Of a stretch of DNA of 64,000 nucleotides, positions 54,699 through 62,182 are shown piece after piece. Under the pieces are notes generated by a model. It did no database searches. It was not told where the DNA came from and saw only the letters and a list, made by a program, of their open reading frames with translations. The DNA is from Magnetovibrio sp. (GTDB taxonomy: Bacteria; Pseudomonadota; Alphaproteobacteria; Rhodospirillales; Magnetovibrionaceae). The position numbers and the translations under genes were made by a program. Location of the stretch: positions 62,001-126,000 of the forward strand of contig NZ_DATCTF010000007.1 of assembly GCF_036568125.1 (NCBI RefSeq), in the 5' to 3' direction. Each line of letters opens with the position of its first letter. The first letter of the stretch is position 1.

Positions 54699-55931
54699 TT
54701 ACTTCTTTTTCTTCGCCAAAATTTTCGCCACCGTGTTGTTGCGATCCAACCGCGACACGGTGGGCAGGCCGCCCGTGCCCAACAGCGGGGTCAGGTACTT
54801 CATGAACGTGTCGGTGACGTCGTTGCCGTCCTTGTTGATCATGTTTTTGGCCATGACCTTGGTCTTGGCGGCGACGGCGGAGACCGGCGACAGCTTGTAT
54901 TCGACCGCATAGTTGCCGGTGCGGTGGATCGTCACCGTGCCGTGCTTTTTGCCGGAGAAGTGAGCGAACTGCACCGCTTTCTCGCCGACTTCGCGCGCTT
55001 CGATCTGGTCGATGTCCGATACGCAGCCGAGGAACGAGCGTTGCAGATAGCCGAACGTGTCGCCACGCACGCGCTTGATGCCGGCCTTGTCCTTGATCTG
55101 GTCGCACAGCAGGTCCGCCAGTGCGCCGGTGCCCGAAAGCTGAACGTTGCCGTGAGCGTCTTTTTCGACGTTCTTCATCAACGAGGTGATGATCGGCGTG
55201 CCCTTGGCGTCGTGGATGCCTTCCGAAACCGCGATGATGCAACGGCCATGCTTATCGTAGACGCGCTTCACGTCCTTGATGAAGTTGTTCATGTTGAAGG
55301 TGGTTTCGGGCAGATAAATCAGATGCGGACCGTCGCCGTCATAGAGGCGCGCGCCTGCGGATGCTGCGGTCAAGAAGCCCGCATGACGGCCCATCACCAC
55401 ACCGACGTAGACGCCCTTGAGCGCCGCGTTGTCTTGGTTGATGCCGGCAAATGCCGAGGCCACGAACTTCGCCGCGGACGGAAAGCCCGGGGTGTGGTCG
55501 TTGACCATCAGGTCGTTGTCGATGGTTTTGGGAATGTGGATGCAGGTCAGGTCGTGACCGGACTTTTCAGCGTGTTCCGCGACGATGCGCGCGGCGTCGG
55601 ACGAATCGTTGCCGCCGATGTAAAAGAACGTGCCGATGTCGTGGGCCTTGAGGACCTTGGAAATTTCCTGGCAGTACTTGGCGTCCGGTTTGTCGCGGGT
55701 CGAACCCAGCGCGGAACACGGGGTCGCCGCCACGGCTTCGAGATTGGCGGTGGTTTCCTTGGTGAGATCGAGGAAATCTTCGTTCACGATGCCGGACACG
55801 CCGTGCAGCGCGCCATAGACGTGTTCGATACCGGGAAATTTGCGCGATTCGAGAATTGCGCCGACGAGTGATTGATTGATTACGGCCGTCGGGCCGCCGC
55901 CCTGAGCGATCAGGACTTTACCTTTGAGCAT
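54699..55931 (-). CDS. pfp: PPi-dependent 6-phosphofructokinase
   Basis: Reversible phosphorylation of fructose-6-phosphate with pyrophosphate. 410 residues. The PPi-specific features are G-G-N-D-S (106-110) in place of the ATP-type G-G-D-G-S, and P-K-T-I-D-N-D (134-140). GVVMGRHAGFLTA and PETTFN complete the fructose-phosphate site. The gene is monocistronic with a strong terminator and lies 223 bases from the tRNA-Glu gene. It lets glycolytic flux run both ways, consistent with a metabolism that also stores PHA. Confidence 0.95.
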   Translation of the reverse strand: MLKGKVLIAQGGGPTAVINQSLVGAILESRKFPGIEHVYGALHGVSGIVNEDFLDLTKETTANLEAVAATPCSALGSTRDKPDAKYCQEISKVLKAHDIGTFFYIGGNDSSDAARIVAEHAEKSGHDLTCIHIPKTIDNDLMVNDHTPGFPSAAKFVASAFAGINQDNAALKGVYVGVVMGRHAGFLTAASAGARLYDGDGPHLIYLPETTFNMNNFIKDVKRVYDKHGRCIIAVSEGIHDAKGTPIITSLMKNVEKDAHGNVQLSGTGALADLLCDQIKDKAGIKRVRGDTFGYLQRSFLGCVSDIDQIEAREVGEKAVQFAHFSGKKHGTVTIHRTGNYAVEYKLSPVSAVAAKTKVMAKNMINKDGNDVTDTFMKYLTPLLGTGGLPTVSRLDRNNTVAKILAKKKK

Positions 55932-56154
55932 GTGGGTATACTCCCCCTTATTGCTGTGAATTCTCCCGCGCGCAGTTTAACCGTAAATCCGCCCACGTAC
56001 AGCCCCCCATTGAGGTAGCAACCGGGGGTGTTTTTCCCGCCAAAAGGGGAAGATCAGGGGAAAACGGGTAGGGAGATGAAAAAAGAGATCTTTATCTGTT
56101 TAAAGGGCTTGATTTTGCCTCAGCGAGCGTTTAGTTAACGCGTGCTTCCAGCGA

Positions 56155-56230
56155 GACCCCTTCGTCTAGAGGCCTAGGACACCGCCCTTTCACGGCGGCA
56201 ACACGGGTTCGAATCCCGTAGGGGTCGCCA
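56155..56230 (+). tRNA. tRNA-Glu (UUC)
   Basis: A complete 76-base cloverleaf including the encoded CCA end. The acceptor arm GACCCCT pairs with AGGGGTC; the anticodon loop CCTTTCA in the stem ACCGC/GCGGC reads UUC; T-arm CGGG-TTCGAAT-CCCG. The last 9 bases (GGGTCGCCA) plus 37 bases downstream recur at 57580, so this gene is the attachment site of the accessory region that follows. Confidence 0.97.
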
Positions 56231-56267
56231 TCTTCCAGACAATTTAAGAATATTGGTTCGTTTCCGC
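56222..56267. repeat. Direct repeat copy A: tRNA-Glu 3' end plus element left end (attL-like)
   Basis: GGGTCGCCA from the tRNA followed by TCTTCCAGACAA, then AAGAATATTGG and TTTCCGC. It matches 57580-57627 at 44 of 46 positions apart from a 2-base insertion; weaker similarity (16 of 24) continues to about 56291. A small hairpin of CGTTTCCG with CGGAACG lies at its right edge in both copies. Confidence 0.85.
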
Positions 56268-56324
56268 AGAAACGGAACGACTGCTTCGTGCCGAATGTCG
56301 GCTTTATGTTCCTGCGAGATCTCT

Positions 56325-57386
56325 CTACCAAATGGGGACCTCGTCCGTGCCTGGTGTCATTGCGGGGCTTGAGCCGACCGGGCATTTCGCGGGATCGAAC
56401 TTGGCGGTCCAGGCCGCGAAATCAAGCGCTTCGGCTGGCCTCATAAGGCAGGCCGGGGTTGACCAGGGATGGCCCAAGTGCAGCAATTGGTGCCCCATTT
56501 CATGGGCCAGCATCGCAGACGCATATGACAGCGCGTCCTTTCTGGTGTAGGTGTCTCCGCTCCGAAGGGCCCGAATTTCAGGATCGTCTGAGACGTAAGG
56601 AAAGAGCGTGACCCACACAGACGCGCCCAGTGCCGATGACGGATTGTACTCTGTGGAACCACCCGTGATGCCGCCGCGCAAGGACGTATGAATGGGCACG
56701 GGAATGTACTCGACACTGGCGACGAGCTGGTTGGTGAGAACGATTTCCGCCTCAATCCCCTGACGCGCCATCAGCGTCCAATATCCGTATTCATTGAGCG
56801 GATAATCGGGGCGTCCCGGAACGGTGCCGATTATCGGGTTTCCGTCGTGAAGTTTGGCGCTGGTCCAGTATGAGAGGCGATTGTCGAAGGTTTCGACGAC
56901 CGCTTTGGAAAATGAGTCGATATCTTCTTTCTCGACTGGCCGGGTAAGGTAGGGGCGGGCGAAGGCAATTTGGTCGGCGAGAGGATCTGTCTGCTTCTCG
57001 ATCTGCTCGATCAAGTTTTTGCGAACCGTTTCCCAGTCGACCTTGCCGTGGCGGAAGTCGCCAATCAGGCCTTTAAACCCATCCGGTTCGCTGCCCACCA
57101 GTTTTGAAAAAACGTCGTCGATGTTCCGAGCGGAGATTTTGTTCGGTATGACGACATCGATACCGAAGTTCTCTTTGATCAAATGTGCGGCGCCAGCAAC
57201 AACGGTCTTAAGTTCGCCAGTCGTGAATTTTGGGAACCGCGGATTTTCAATATAGACGACGCGAGGTGCGATCCGGTTGTCCGTGATAACGGGTATGGAA
57301 ACGAATTTTGCATCTGCTGCATCGGAGCAAACAGGCAATATCGCTGCGCAGACAGCCAGCACACAGGCAAAAAATGGACGAACCAT
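56325..57386 (-). CDS. Exported zinc metallopeptidase-like protein
   Basis: A 353-residue exported protein with signal peptide MVRPFFACVLAVCAAILPVCSDAADA. The zinc motif HEMGHQLLHLGH at about residues 295-306 supplies HExxH and a third His, with a probable Met-turn in CLMRPAEALDF. The spacing to the third ligand is one residue longer than HExxHxxGxxH if the last His is used, so assignment to the metzincins is not exact. The 250 residues before it match nothing I recognise. GGGGAAG lies 8 bases before the ATG. It is the only gene between attachment-like copies A and B. Confidence 0.8.
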   Translation of the reverse strand: MVRPFFACVLAVCAAILPVCSDAADAKFVSIPVITDNRIAPRVVYIENPRFPKFTTGELKTVVAGAAHLIKENFGIDVVIPNKISARNIDDVFSKLVGSEPDGFKGLIGDFRHGKVDWETVRKNLIEQIEKQTDPLADQIAFARPYLTRPVEKEDIDSFSKAVVETFDNRLSYWTSAKLHDGNPIIGTVPGRPDYPLNEYGYWTLMARQGIEAEIVLTNQLVASVEYIPVPIHTSLRGGITGGSTEYNPSSALGASVWVTLFPYVSDDPEIRALRSGDTYTRKDALSYASAMLAHEMGHQLLHLGHPWSTPACLMRPAEALDFAAWTAKFDPAKCPVGSSPAMTPGTDEVPIW

Positions 57387-57550
57387 GGTAGAGCTTCCCC
57401 TTTTGCGACGCCTCCGGATCAAGCTAAAGAGCTTGCTCTCGGAAATCACTCATCCAATTGGCTTAGGGGTCGAAGCGGGCATTGTAGATTTCGGGAGCGA
57501 TGTCTGCTGATGGAGTGTTTTAAGACATAGGCTGCGCCAGTTTTCTGCGG

Positions 57551-57627
57551 ATTTCCCAGTGCCCATCTATCTCCGGTACGGGTCGCCATCTTTTCCAGAC
57601 AATCTAAGAATATTGGATCGTTTCCGC
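57551..57627. repeat. Composite attachment-like site B
   Basis: Left half ATTTCCCAGTGCCCATC (57551-57567) is identical to 62050-62066. After 16 unmatched bases comes the core GGGTCGCCATC (57580-57590), then TTTTCCAGACAA ... TTTCCGC to 57627, matching the tRNA-flanking copy A at 44 of 46 positions. The core is preceded by CCGGTAC, close to the tRNA's CCCGTAG, so more of the T-arm half is retained here. The mosaic is what a junction between two tandem insertions would look like. Confidence 0.8.
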
Positions 57628-57637
57628 GGGCGCGGAA

Positions 57638-57916
57638 TCACGGCTTTGTGCAGTGGTGGTTCAGGTTTCGTGCAGCGCTCAGCAACTTTGTCTCTACGGC
57701 GGTTTGACCACTCTTGTATAGGGACAGGGTGCGAAACTTTGCTTCTAAACATGCACAGCACTGATGCTCCACCTTTGGGCTTACATAGGGGCAATGATCA
57801 CAGGGTTGATTGCTGTGTTGTAAAAAATGAGTCCATGTTTCGAACGCCAGCTGAAAATCACCTTGTTCGATGTGGACGAGCAATTGATTTAGGGGCTGTA
57901 TCTCAAGATCATTCAT
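57638..57916 (-). CDS. Hypothetical Cys/His-rich protein (92 aa) coupled to a PPOX gene
   Basis: A 92-residue soluble protein. The helical N-terminal half (IQPLNQLLVHIEQGDFQLAFETWTHFLQHS) is followed by C-x-x-C (PCDHCPY), then HQCCACLEAKF, suggesting a metal- or redox-active knuckle. Its start lies inside the stop region of the PPOX-family gene (8-base overlap ATGAATGA) with GGAG before it, so it is translationally coupled to that flavoprotein. Family unknown. Confidence 0.7.
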   Translation of the reverse strand: MNDLEIQPLNQLLVHIEQGDFQLAFETWTHFLQHSNQPCDHCPYVSPKVEHQCCACLEAKFRTLSLYKSGQTAVETKLLSAARNLNHHCTKP

Positions 57917-58505
57917 AACCAAGCTCCGCTTCGAGTTCCGCGATCCGCGCATCGCGGACGGCAAGGGCGCGTTCGACGTCTTCGGCATCGAACCGAACGG
58001 GTATGTGCTGTGGGCAATTGACATCCCACGCGGAAATTTCGAAGACGACCACCTGTTCGGCGCGGGCTTGGTCGTCTTGGGGCATAAGTTGTTCGATCAG
58101 TTGTGCGTCGTCTTCGACGATGCGCGCCTCGCCCCAGATCTTGATCCGTTGGCGCTGCGCATAATCGATGAGAAAGATGTGCGCTTTTGCGGTGTCGGCG
58201 AGATTGCCTTGGGTGATGAATTGGCGATTGCCTTTGAGATCGACGAAGGCAAGCGTCGAAGGCCCAATGACCCGAAGAAAGCCGCGCGGACCGCCGCGAT
58301 GTTGAATATAGGGCGCCCCATCGCTTGAAACGGTGGCGATAAAAAAGCTTCGCTGGTCGGCGATGAACGCGGCGAGGTCGTCCGTGATCACCGTTTGCCA
58401 GCCTCCACTTTGCTCCATCCGCCGGTACGCATCACGCGATCCCTTGCGAACCTGGATCGCCTTGACGCTTGGCGTAAATGCGATGTCAGAAACGGGTTTG
58501 ACCAT
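57909..58505 (-). CDS. Pyridoxamine 5'-phosphate oxidase-family (FMN split-barrel) protein
   Basis: A 198-residue FMN-binding split-barrel protein. RSFFIATVSSDGAPYIQHRGGPRGFLRVIGPSTLAFVDLKGNRQFITQGNL is the PPOX class core; KAHIFLIDYAQRQRIKIWGEARIVED follows. It resembles the group annotated general-stress or PPOX class flavoproteins acting on unknown substrates, not PdxH itself. AGGGA lies before the ATG. The C-terminus is a coiled helix (ALAVRDARIAELEAELG). Confidence 0.87.
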   Translation of the reverse strand: MVKPVSDIAFTPSVKAIQVRKGSRDAYRRMEQSGGWQTVITDDLAAFIADQRSFFIATVSSDGAPYIQHRGGPRGFLRVIGPSTLAFVDLKGNRQFITQGNLADTAKAHIFLIDYAQRQRIKIWGEARIVEDDAQLIEQLMPQDDQARAEQVVVFEISAWDVNCPQHIPVRFDAEDVERALAVRDARIAELEAELGYE

Positions 58506-58636
58506 GGCCGCCGTCCCTATAGGCCAAGTTCAGTTGGGCGCATGATGCTCTCCTGAATTGAGCGCAAACTGTAAATTGATAAAGGCGCCGAGGGTCCCGG
58601 CGGGGGGGGGATGCCGGAACCCTCGGGCTTCGTGAA

Positions 58637-59185
58637 CTAGGCGGCGAGAGTTTCGACTCGGGGGAAGTCGATCTCGGTTCCGAGGACCTCGTTCACGTAA
58701 TTCGTCAGGGTGTTCAAGGCGACGTGCGCAACGATTTCGACGATTGCCGCATGGCTGTAGCCTGCGGTTTTCAGATCATCGAGTGCGTTGTCCTGCACTT
58801 GGCCACGATTGCGAGCAATTTCCGCGGCAAAGCGCACCGCCACGTCGGCCTTGGCGTCGGTCGACTGACCCTTGCGGTTCGCGGTCATCTCGACGTCGCT
58901 CAGTTGGGCGAGGTTCTTACCCAGGTAGCTGTGGGCCGCAAGGCAGTAGCCGCAGCCGTTGGCCTCGGCCACAGCCAAAGCGATCCGCTCACGGGTTGCA
59001 GGGTCAAGCTCACCCCCGCCAAGCGCGCTGTTGAGGCCAAGATAGCCTTCGAGCGCAGCGGGGCTGTTGGAGATGATTCGAAACAGGTTGGGAACACTGC
59101 CAAGCTGCTTTTGGACGGCATCGAGCAAACCGTGGGATGCTTTGGGTGCTTCATCGATAGACGCGGGAGTGGGGATGCGGGACAT
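58637..59185 (-). CDS. AhpD-like / carboxymuconolactone decarboxylase-family peroxidase
   Basis: A 182-residue all-helical protein. The CMD/AhpD motif is intact: ALAVAEANGCGYCLAAHSYLGKNL has the C-x-x-C pair and downstream His used in AhpD for peroxide or disulfide reduction; VPNLFRIISNSPAALEGYLGLNSAL is the N-terminal hallmark of peroxidase-related members. Divergent from a LysR regulator gene with 141 bases between, indicating that LysR controls it. Placed with a PPOX flavoprotein, a redox-stress cargo theme is plausible. Confidence 0.9.
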   Translation of the reverse strand: MSRIPTPASIDEAPKASHGLLDAVQKQLGSVPNLFRIISNSPAALEGYLGLNSALGGGELDPATRERIALAVAEANGCGYCLAAHSYLGKNLAQLSDVEMTANRKGQSTDAKADVAVRFAAEIARNRGQVQDNALDDLKTAGYSHAAIVEIVAHVALNTLTNYVNEVLGTEIDFPRVETLAA

Positions 59186-59326
59186 AATGCTTATCCTTTG
59201 CCTTTTAGGGAGCCGTCAGCGGGATTGCCGATGGTCATGGCGAAAAGATAAATAATTTTGGAAAATGGAAGAATATAGATAATATGCAAAATACCATTTC
59301 AAATAATGAAATTATGATCTTGCACA

Positions 59327-60220
59327 ATGGACCGATTACGCGCCCTTGAAGTGTTTGTCGCCGTGGCCGAGGCGGGCTCGCTCGCCGGAGCCGCCAAAGT
59401 CATGTCGATGAGCGCGCCAACGGTGACCCGCGTCCTGGGAAATCTCGAAGCCGATCTCGGCGTACTCCTCTTCCATCGCTCAACCCGGGCGACAACCCTG
59501 ACGGATCCCGGCAGATCTTTTCTGACGGACGCACAGCGTATCCTGGACGATTATCAGGCTTCGAGTGATGCGGCGCGCGGTGCGCACCGAGCGCCGAAAG
59601 GCGTGCTCAGGCTCACGGCGCCGACGCTGTTCGGGCAGGCTTACGTTTCACCGATTCTTCTCGATTTCCTCGATCAGTTTGATGAGGTCGACGCGGAAGC
59701 CATTTATCTTGATCGGGTGGTGAACATTATCGACGAAGGTTTTGACGTGGCGGTTCGCATCGGTGCGCTCACGGATACCAATCTCATGGCCGTACGGGTT
59801 GGCACGGTGCGTCGTGTCGTCTGCGCCGGAGCGGCTTATCTGTCCCAGCATGGCATTCCGCACGTTCCCGGAGATCTCGCCGGACACCGCATCATCGCAG
59901 CGCGGCCGGTTTCGGCCTCTAACGAGTGGAAGTTTGCGGACGGCAAAGCAGTCAAAATCAGCCCGCGGGTCTCGTTCTCATCCGTTCCCGCCGCCATCAC
60001 TGCCGCGAAGTCCGGTTGGGGGCTGACTCGCGTGCTGTCGTACCAAGTCGGCCCCGATCTTGATGCCGGTGATCTGAAGATCGTGCTCAGCGAATACGAA
60101 CCCGAGCCCCTGCCGGTCCACATCGTTCATGCCGAGGGACGCAACGTCTCCGCCAAGGTTCGGGCGTTTGTCGACATAGCTGCGGCAAGGCTGCGAGCAA
60201 ATTCGTTTCTCAATTTGTAG
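59327..60220 (+). CDS. LysR-family transcriptional regulator
   Basis: A 297-residue LTTR. The HTH domain occupies residues 1-60 (RLRALEVFVAVAEAGSLAGAAKVMSMSAPTVTRVLGNLEADLGVLLFHRSTR) and the effector domain the rest, with KGVLRLTAPTLFGQAYVSPILLDFL. It is divergent from the AhpD-like gene; the AT-rich 141-base interval is the shared control region. Ligand or signal not visible. Confidence 0.93.
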   Translation: MDRLRALEVFVAVAEAGSLAGAAKVMSMSAPTVTRVLGNLEADLGVLLFHRSTRATTLTDPGRSFLTDAQRILDDYQASSDAARGAHRAPKGVLRLTAPTLFGQAYVSPILLDFLDQFDEVDAEAIYLDRVVNIIDEGFDVAVRIGALTDTNLMAVRVGTVRRVVCAGAAYLSQHGIPHVPGDLAGHRIIAARPVSASNEWKFADGKAVKISPRVSFSSVPAAITAAKSGWGLTRVLSYQVGPDLDAGDLKIVLSEYEPEPLPVHIVHAEGRNVSAKVRAFVDIAAARLRANSFLNL

Positions 60221-60306
60221 TGTCGAAGCGCGCTCACGGATATCCTTTGTATTCGTAAGGATTGGCTTCATGATCGGGGATCGCGACCTCTGGGTGTCTG
60301 TTAGAT

Positions 60307-60792
60307 ATGAGAATGAAGACTTCTCCACGGCTTTCCTTCGGGCGTCTGTCCGACATTCCGCCCGATCAAATCATTGCACACATGTCCGAGCCCCGCATTG
60401 CGGAGCATATGCCCCTCCTTACGTATCGATGGGATCACGAGGCTCTCGCGCAATTTCTCGCGGCAAAGGAACAGTGTTGGCGGCGTGATGGGTTGGGGCA
60501 TTGGGCCATTCTCTGCGACGGCGGATATGTCGGATGGGGCGGGTTTCAAAAAGAAGGTGATGAATGGGATTTCGGATTGGTGCTGAAGTCCGAGTGTTTT
60601 GGTCTAGGGCCACGGATCTTCAAGAAGGCGTTGGAGTTTGCCAAGGCTGATGCGCGTATTCCGTATGTTACCTTTCTCCTGCCGCCATCACGCAAACGTC
60701 TGCGGGGACTTGCAAGACTAGGTGCTCAGTTCGTCGGAGAGGTTGAGCACGATGGCGCTTGCTTCTTGAAGTATCGACTGCAGACCAACTAG
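60307..60792 (+). CDS. GNAT-family N-acetyltransferase
   Basis: A 161-residue acetyltransferase of the RimJ/RimL-like type: LSFGRLSDIPPDQIIAHMSEPRIAEHMPLL at the start, GYVGWGGFQKEGDEWDFGLVL, and a glycine-containing CoA loop LGPRIFKKALEFAKADARI; the final RGLARLGAQFVGEVEHDGA is a usual C-terminal piece. A-T-G-A-G-A-A-T-G gives two possible starts three codons apart. Acceptor unknown. Confidence 0.82.
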   Translation: MRMKTSPRLSFGRLSDIPPDQIIAHMSEPRIAEHMPLLTYRWDHEALAQFLAAKEQCWRRDGLGHWAILCDGGYVGWGGFQKEGDEWDFGLVLKSECFGLGPRIFKKALEFAKADARIPYVTFLLPPSRKRLRGLARLGAQFVGEVEHDGACFLKYRLQTN

Positions 60793-60924
60793 CCGTCGTT
60801 TAGAGCTGCACGTGTTTGCACAGGCATGCAAAGCGATAAGCTGAGCTTATGCTCAGCATTTCTCCGTGCTTATCAAACGGTTCCTTTCTCCTTCGCGGAG
60901 CGGTCTTGGTGTGCAGAGGGCGGG

Positions 60925-61974
60925 TTAGCGCCGTTCGTACCAGCCTTTGGTGGCGTTGACGATCTTCACCACCGACAACATCACCGGGACTTCGACCAAA
61001 ACGCCGACCACGGTCGCCAGCGCCGCGCCGCTGTCAAATCCAAACAGGCTGATGGCGGCGGCGACGGCCAGTTCGAAAAAGTTGCTGGCGCCGATCAGCG
61101 CCGACGGCGCGGCGACGTTATGGCTTTCCCCGACGAACCGGTTGAGCAGGTACGCCAGCCCCGAGTTGAAATAGACCTGAATCAGGATCGGCACGGCCAA
61201 AATGGCGATGATCAACGGCTGGTCGATGATCTGGCCGCCCTGAAACCCGAACAGCAGCACCAGCGTCACCAACAGGGCGCTGATGGACACAGGATCGAGG
61301 ATATGCAGGACGCGTTCCAGACGTTCAGGACCGCCCATGGCCAAAAGGTATTTACGGATCATCTGGGCGATGGCCACCGGCACGACGATATAAATCAGCA
61401 CCGACACGAATAGCGTGGCCCATGGCACCGTAATGGCTGAAAGGCCAAGCAGCAGGCCGACGATGGGGGCGAAGGCGAAGATCATGATGACGTCGTTGAG
61501 CGCGACCTGGCTGAGCGTGAAGTGGGGCTCGCCGTCGCTCAGATGGCTCCACACGAACACCATCGCCGTGCACGGTGCGGCGGCCAGAATGATCAGACCG
61601 GCTATGTAGGACTCGATTTGCCCGGCGGGCAGGTAGGGGGCCAGCAGGTGGCCGATGAACAGCCAGCCGAGCAGCGCCATGGAAAACGGTTTCACCGCCC
61701 AGTTGACGAACAGCGTCACGCCGATGCCGCGCCAATGTTCGCGCACCCGGTTCAGTGCGCCGAAATCGATCTTCAGCAGCATCGGGACGATCATCAGCCA
61801 GATCAGGATGGCCACGGGCAAATTGACCTTGGCGATTTCCATGGCGCCGATCGCTTGGAATGGTTGGGGAAAGGCCGAGCCCAACGCAATGCCGATAACG
61901 ATGCAGAGCGCGACCCATAAGGTCAGGTATCGTCCGAATAGGCCTAAAGCCGCAGTGTTTTTGGAGGAAGACAT
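60925..61974 (-). CDS. acr3: ACR3-family arsenite efflux transporter
   Basis: A 349-residue inner-membrane arsenite (and antimonite) exporter with about ten helices. Family segments: VNLPVAILIWLMIVPMLLKIDF, NWAVKPFSMALLGWLFI, the conserved Cys in LAAAPCTAMVFVWSHLSDGEPHFTLSQVALND, and LIGASNFFELAVAAAISLFG with its catalytic Glu. Full length. No arsR, arsC or arsH is adjacent, which is unusual; regulation and arsenate reduction must come from elsewhere. It is the last gene before attachment-like copy C. Confidence 0.93.
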   Translation of the reverse strand: MSSSKNTAALGLFGRYLTLWVALCIVIGIALGSAFPQPFQAIGAMEIAKVNLPVAILIWLMIVPMLLKIDFGALNRVREHWRGIGVTLFVNWAVKPFSMALLGWLFIGHLLAPYLPAGQIESYIAGLIILAAAPCTAMVFVWSHLSDGEPHFTLSQVALNDVIMIFAFAPIVGLLLGLSAITVPWATLFVSVLIYIVVPVAIAQMIRKYLLAMGGPERLERVLHILDPVSISALLVTLVLLFGFQGGQIIDQPLIIAILAVPILIQVYFNSGLAYLLNRFVGESHNVAAPSALIGASNFFELAVAAAISLFGFDSGAALATVVGVLVEVPVMLSVVKIVNATKGWYERR

Positions 61975-62049
61975 TGGTCATTCCGTGTGAGTGAACGTTG
62001 GTGGAATCCAAGTGTAGCTTGAATTTAAACGTATCCCAATTTCACACAA

Positions 62050-62089
62050 ATTTCCCAGTGCCCATCGAGTTTTTTTGGGGGGCGCCATC
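62050..62089. repeat. Attachment-like site C (right boundary)
   Basis: ATTTCCCAGTGCCCATC (62050-62066) is identical to 57551-57567; after 16 unmatched bases comes CGCCATC (62083-62089), at exactly the same distance as in copy B. Upstream similarity to B continues weakly (11 of 18). To the right nothing resembles copies A or B, as expected of the original right flank or of a diverged neighbour element. Confidence 0.75.
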
Positions 62090-62182
62090 CGACGATTACG
62101 AAAGGCAAGCCCTTCCAAAACTTAGGTCACGTTTAAGGTCTAATGTGGACCAAACCCTGGGTCTCTTGCCGCATAATGTCAC

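Noticed and set aside
56231-62090. Integrase or transposase gene inside the tRNA-Glu units
   Set aside because: All open frames on both strands in this interval were read; none shows tyrosine or serine recombinase or transposase motifs.
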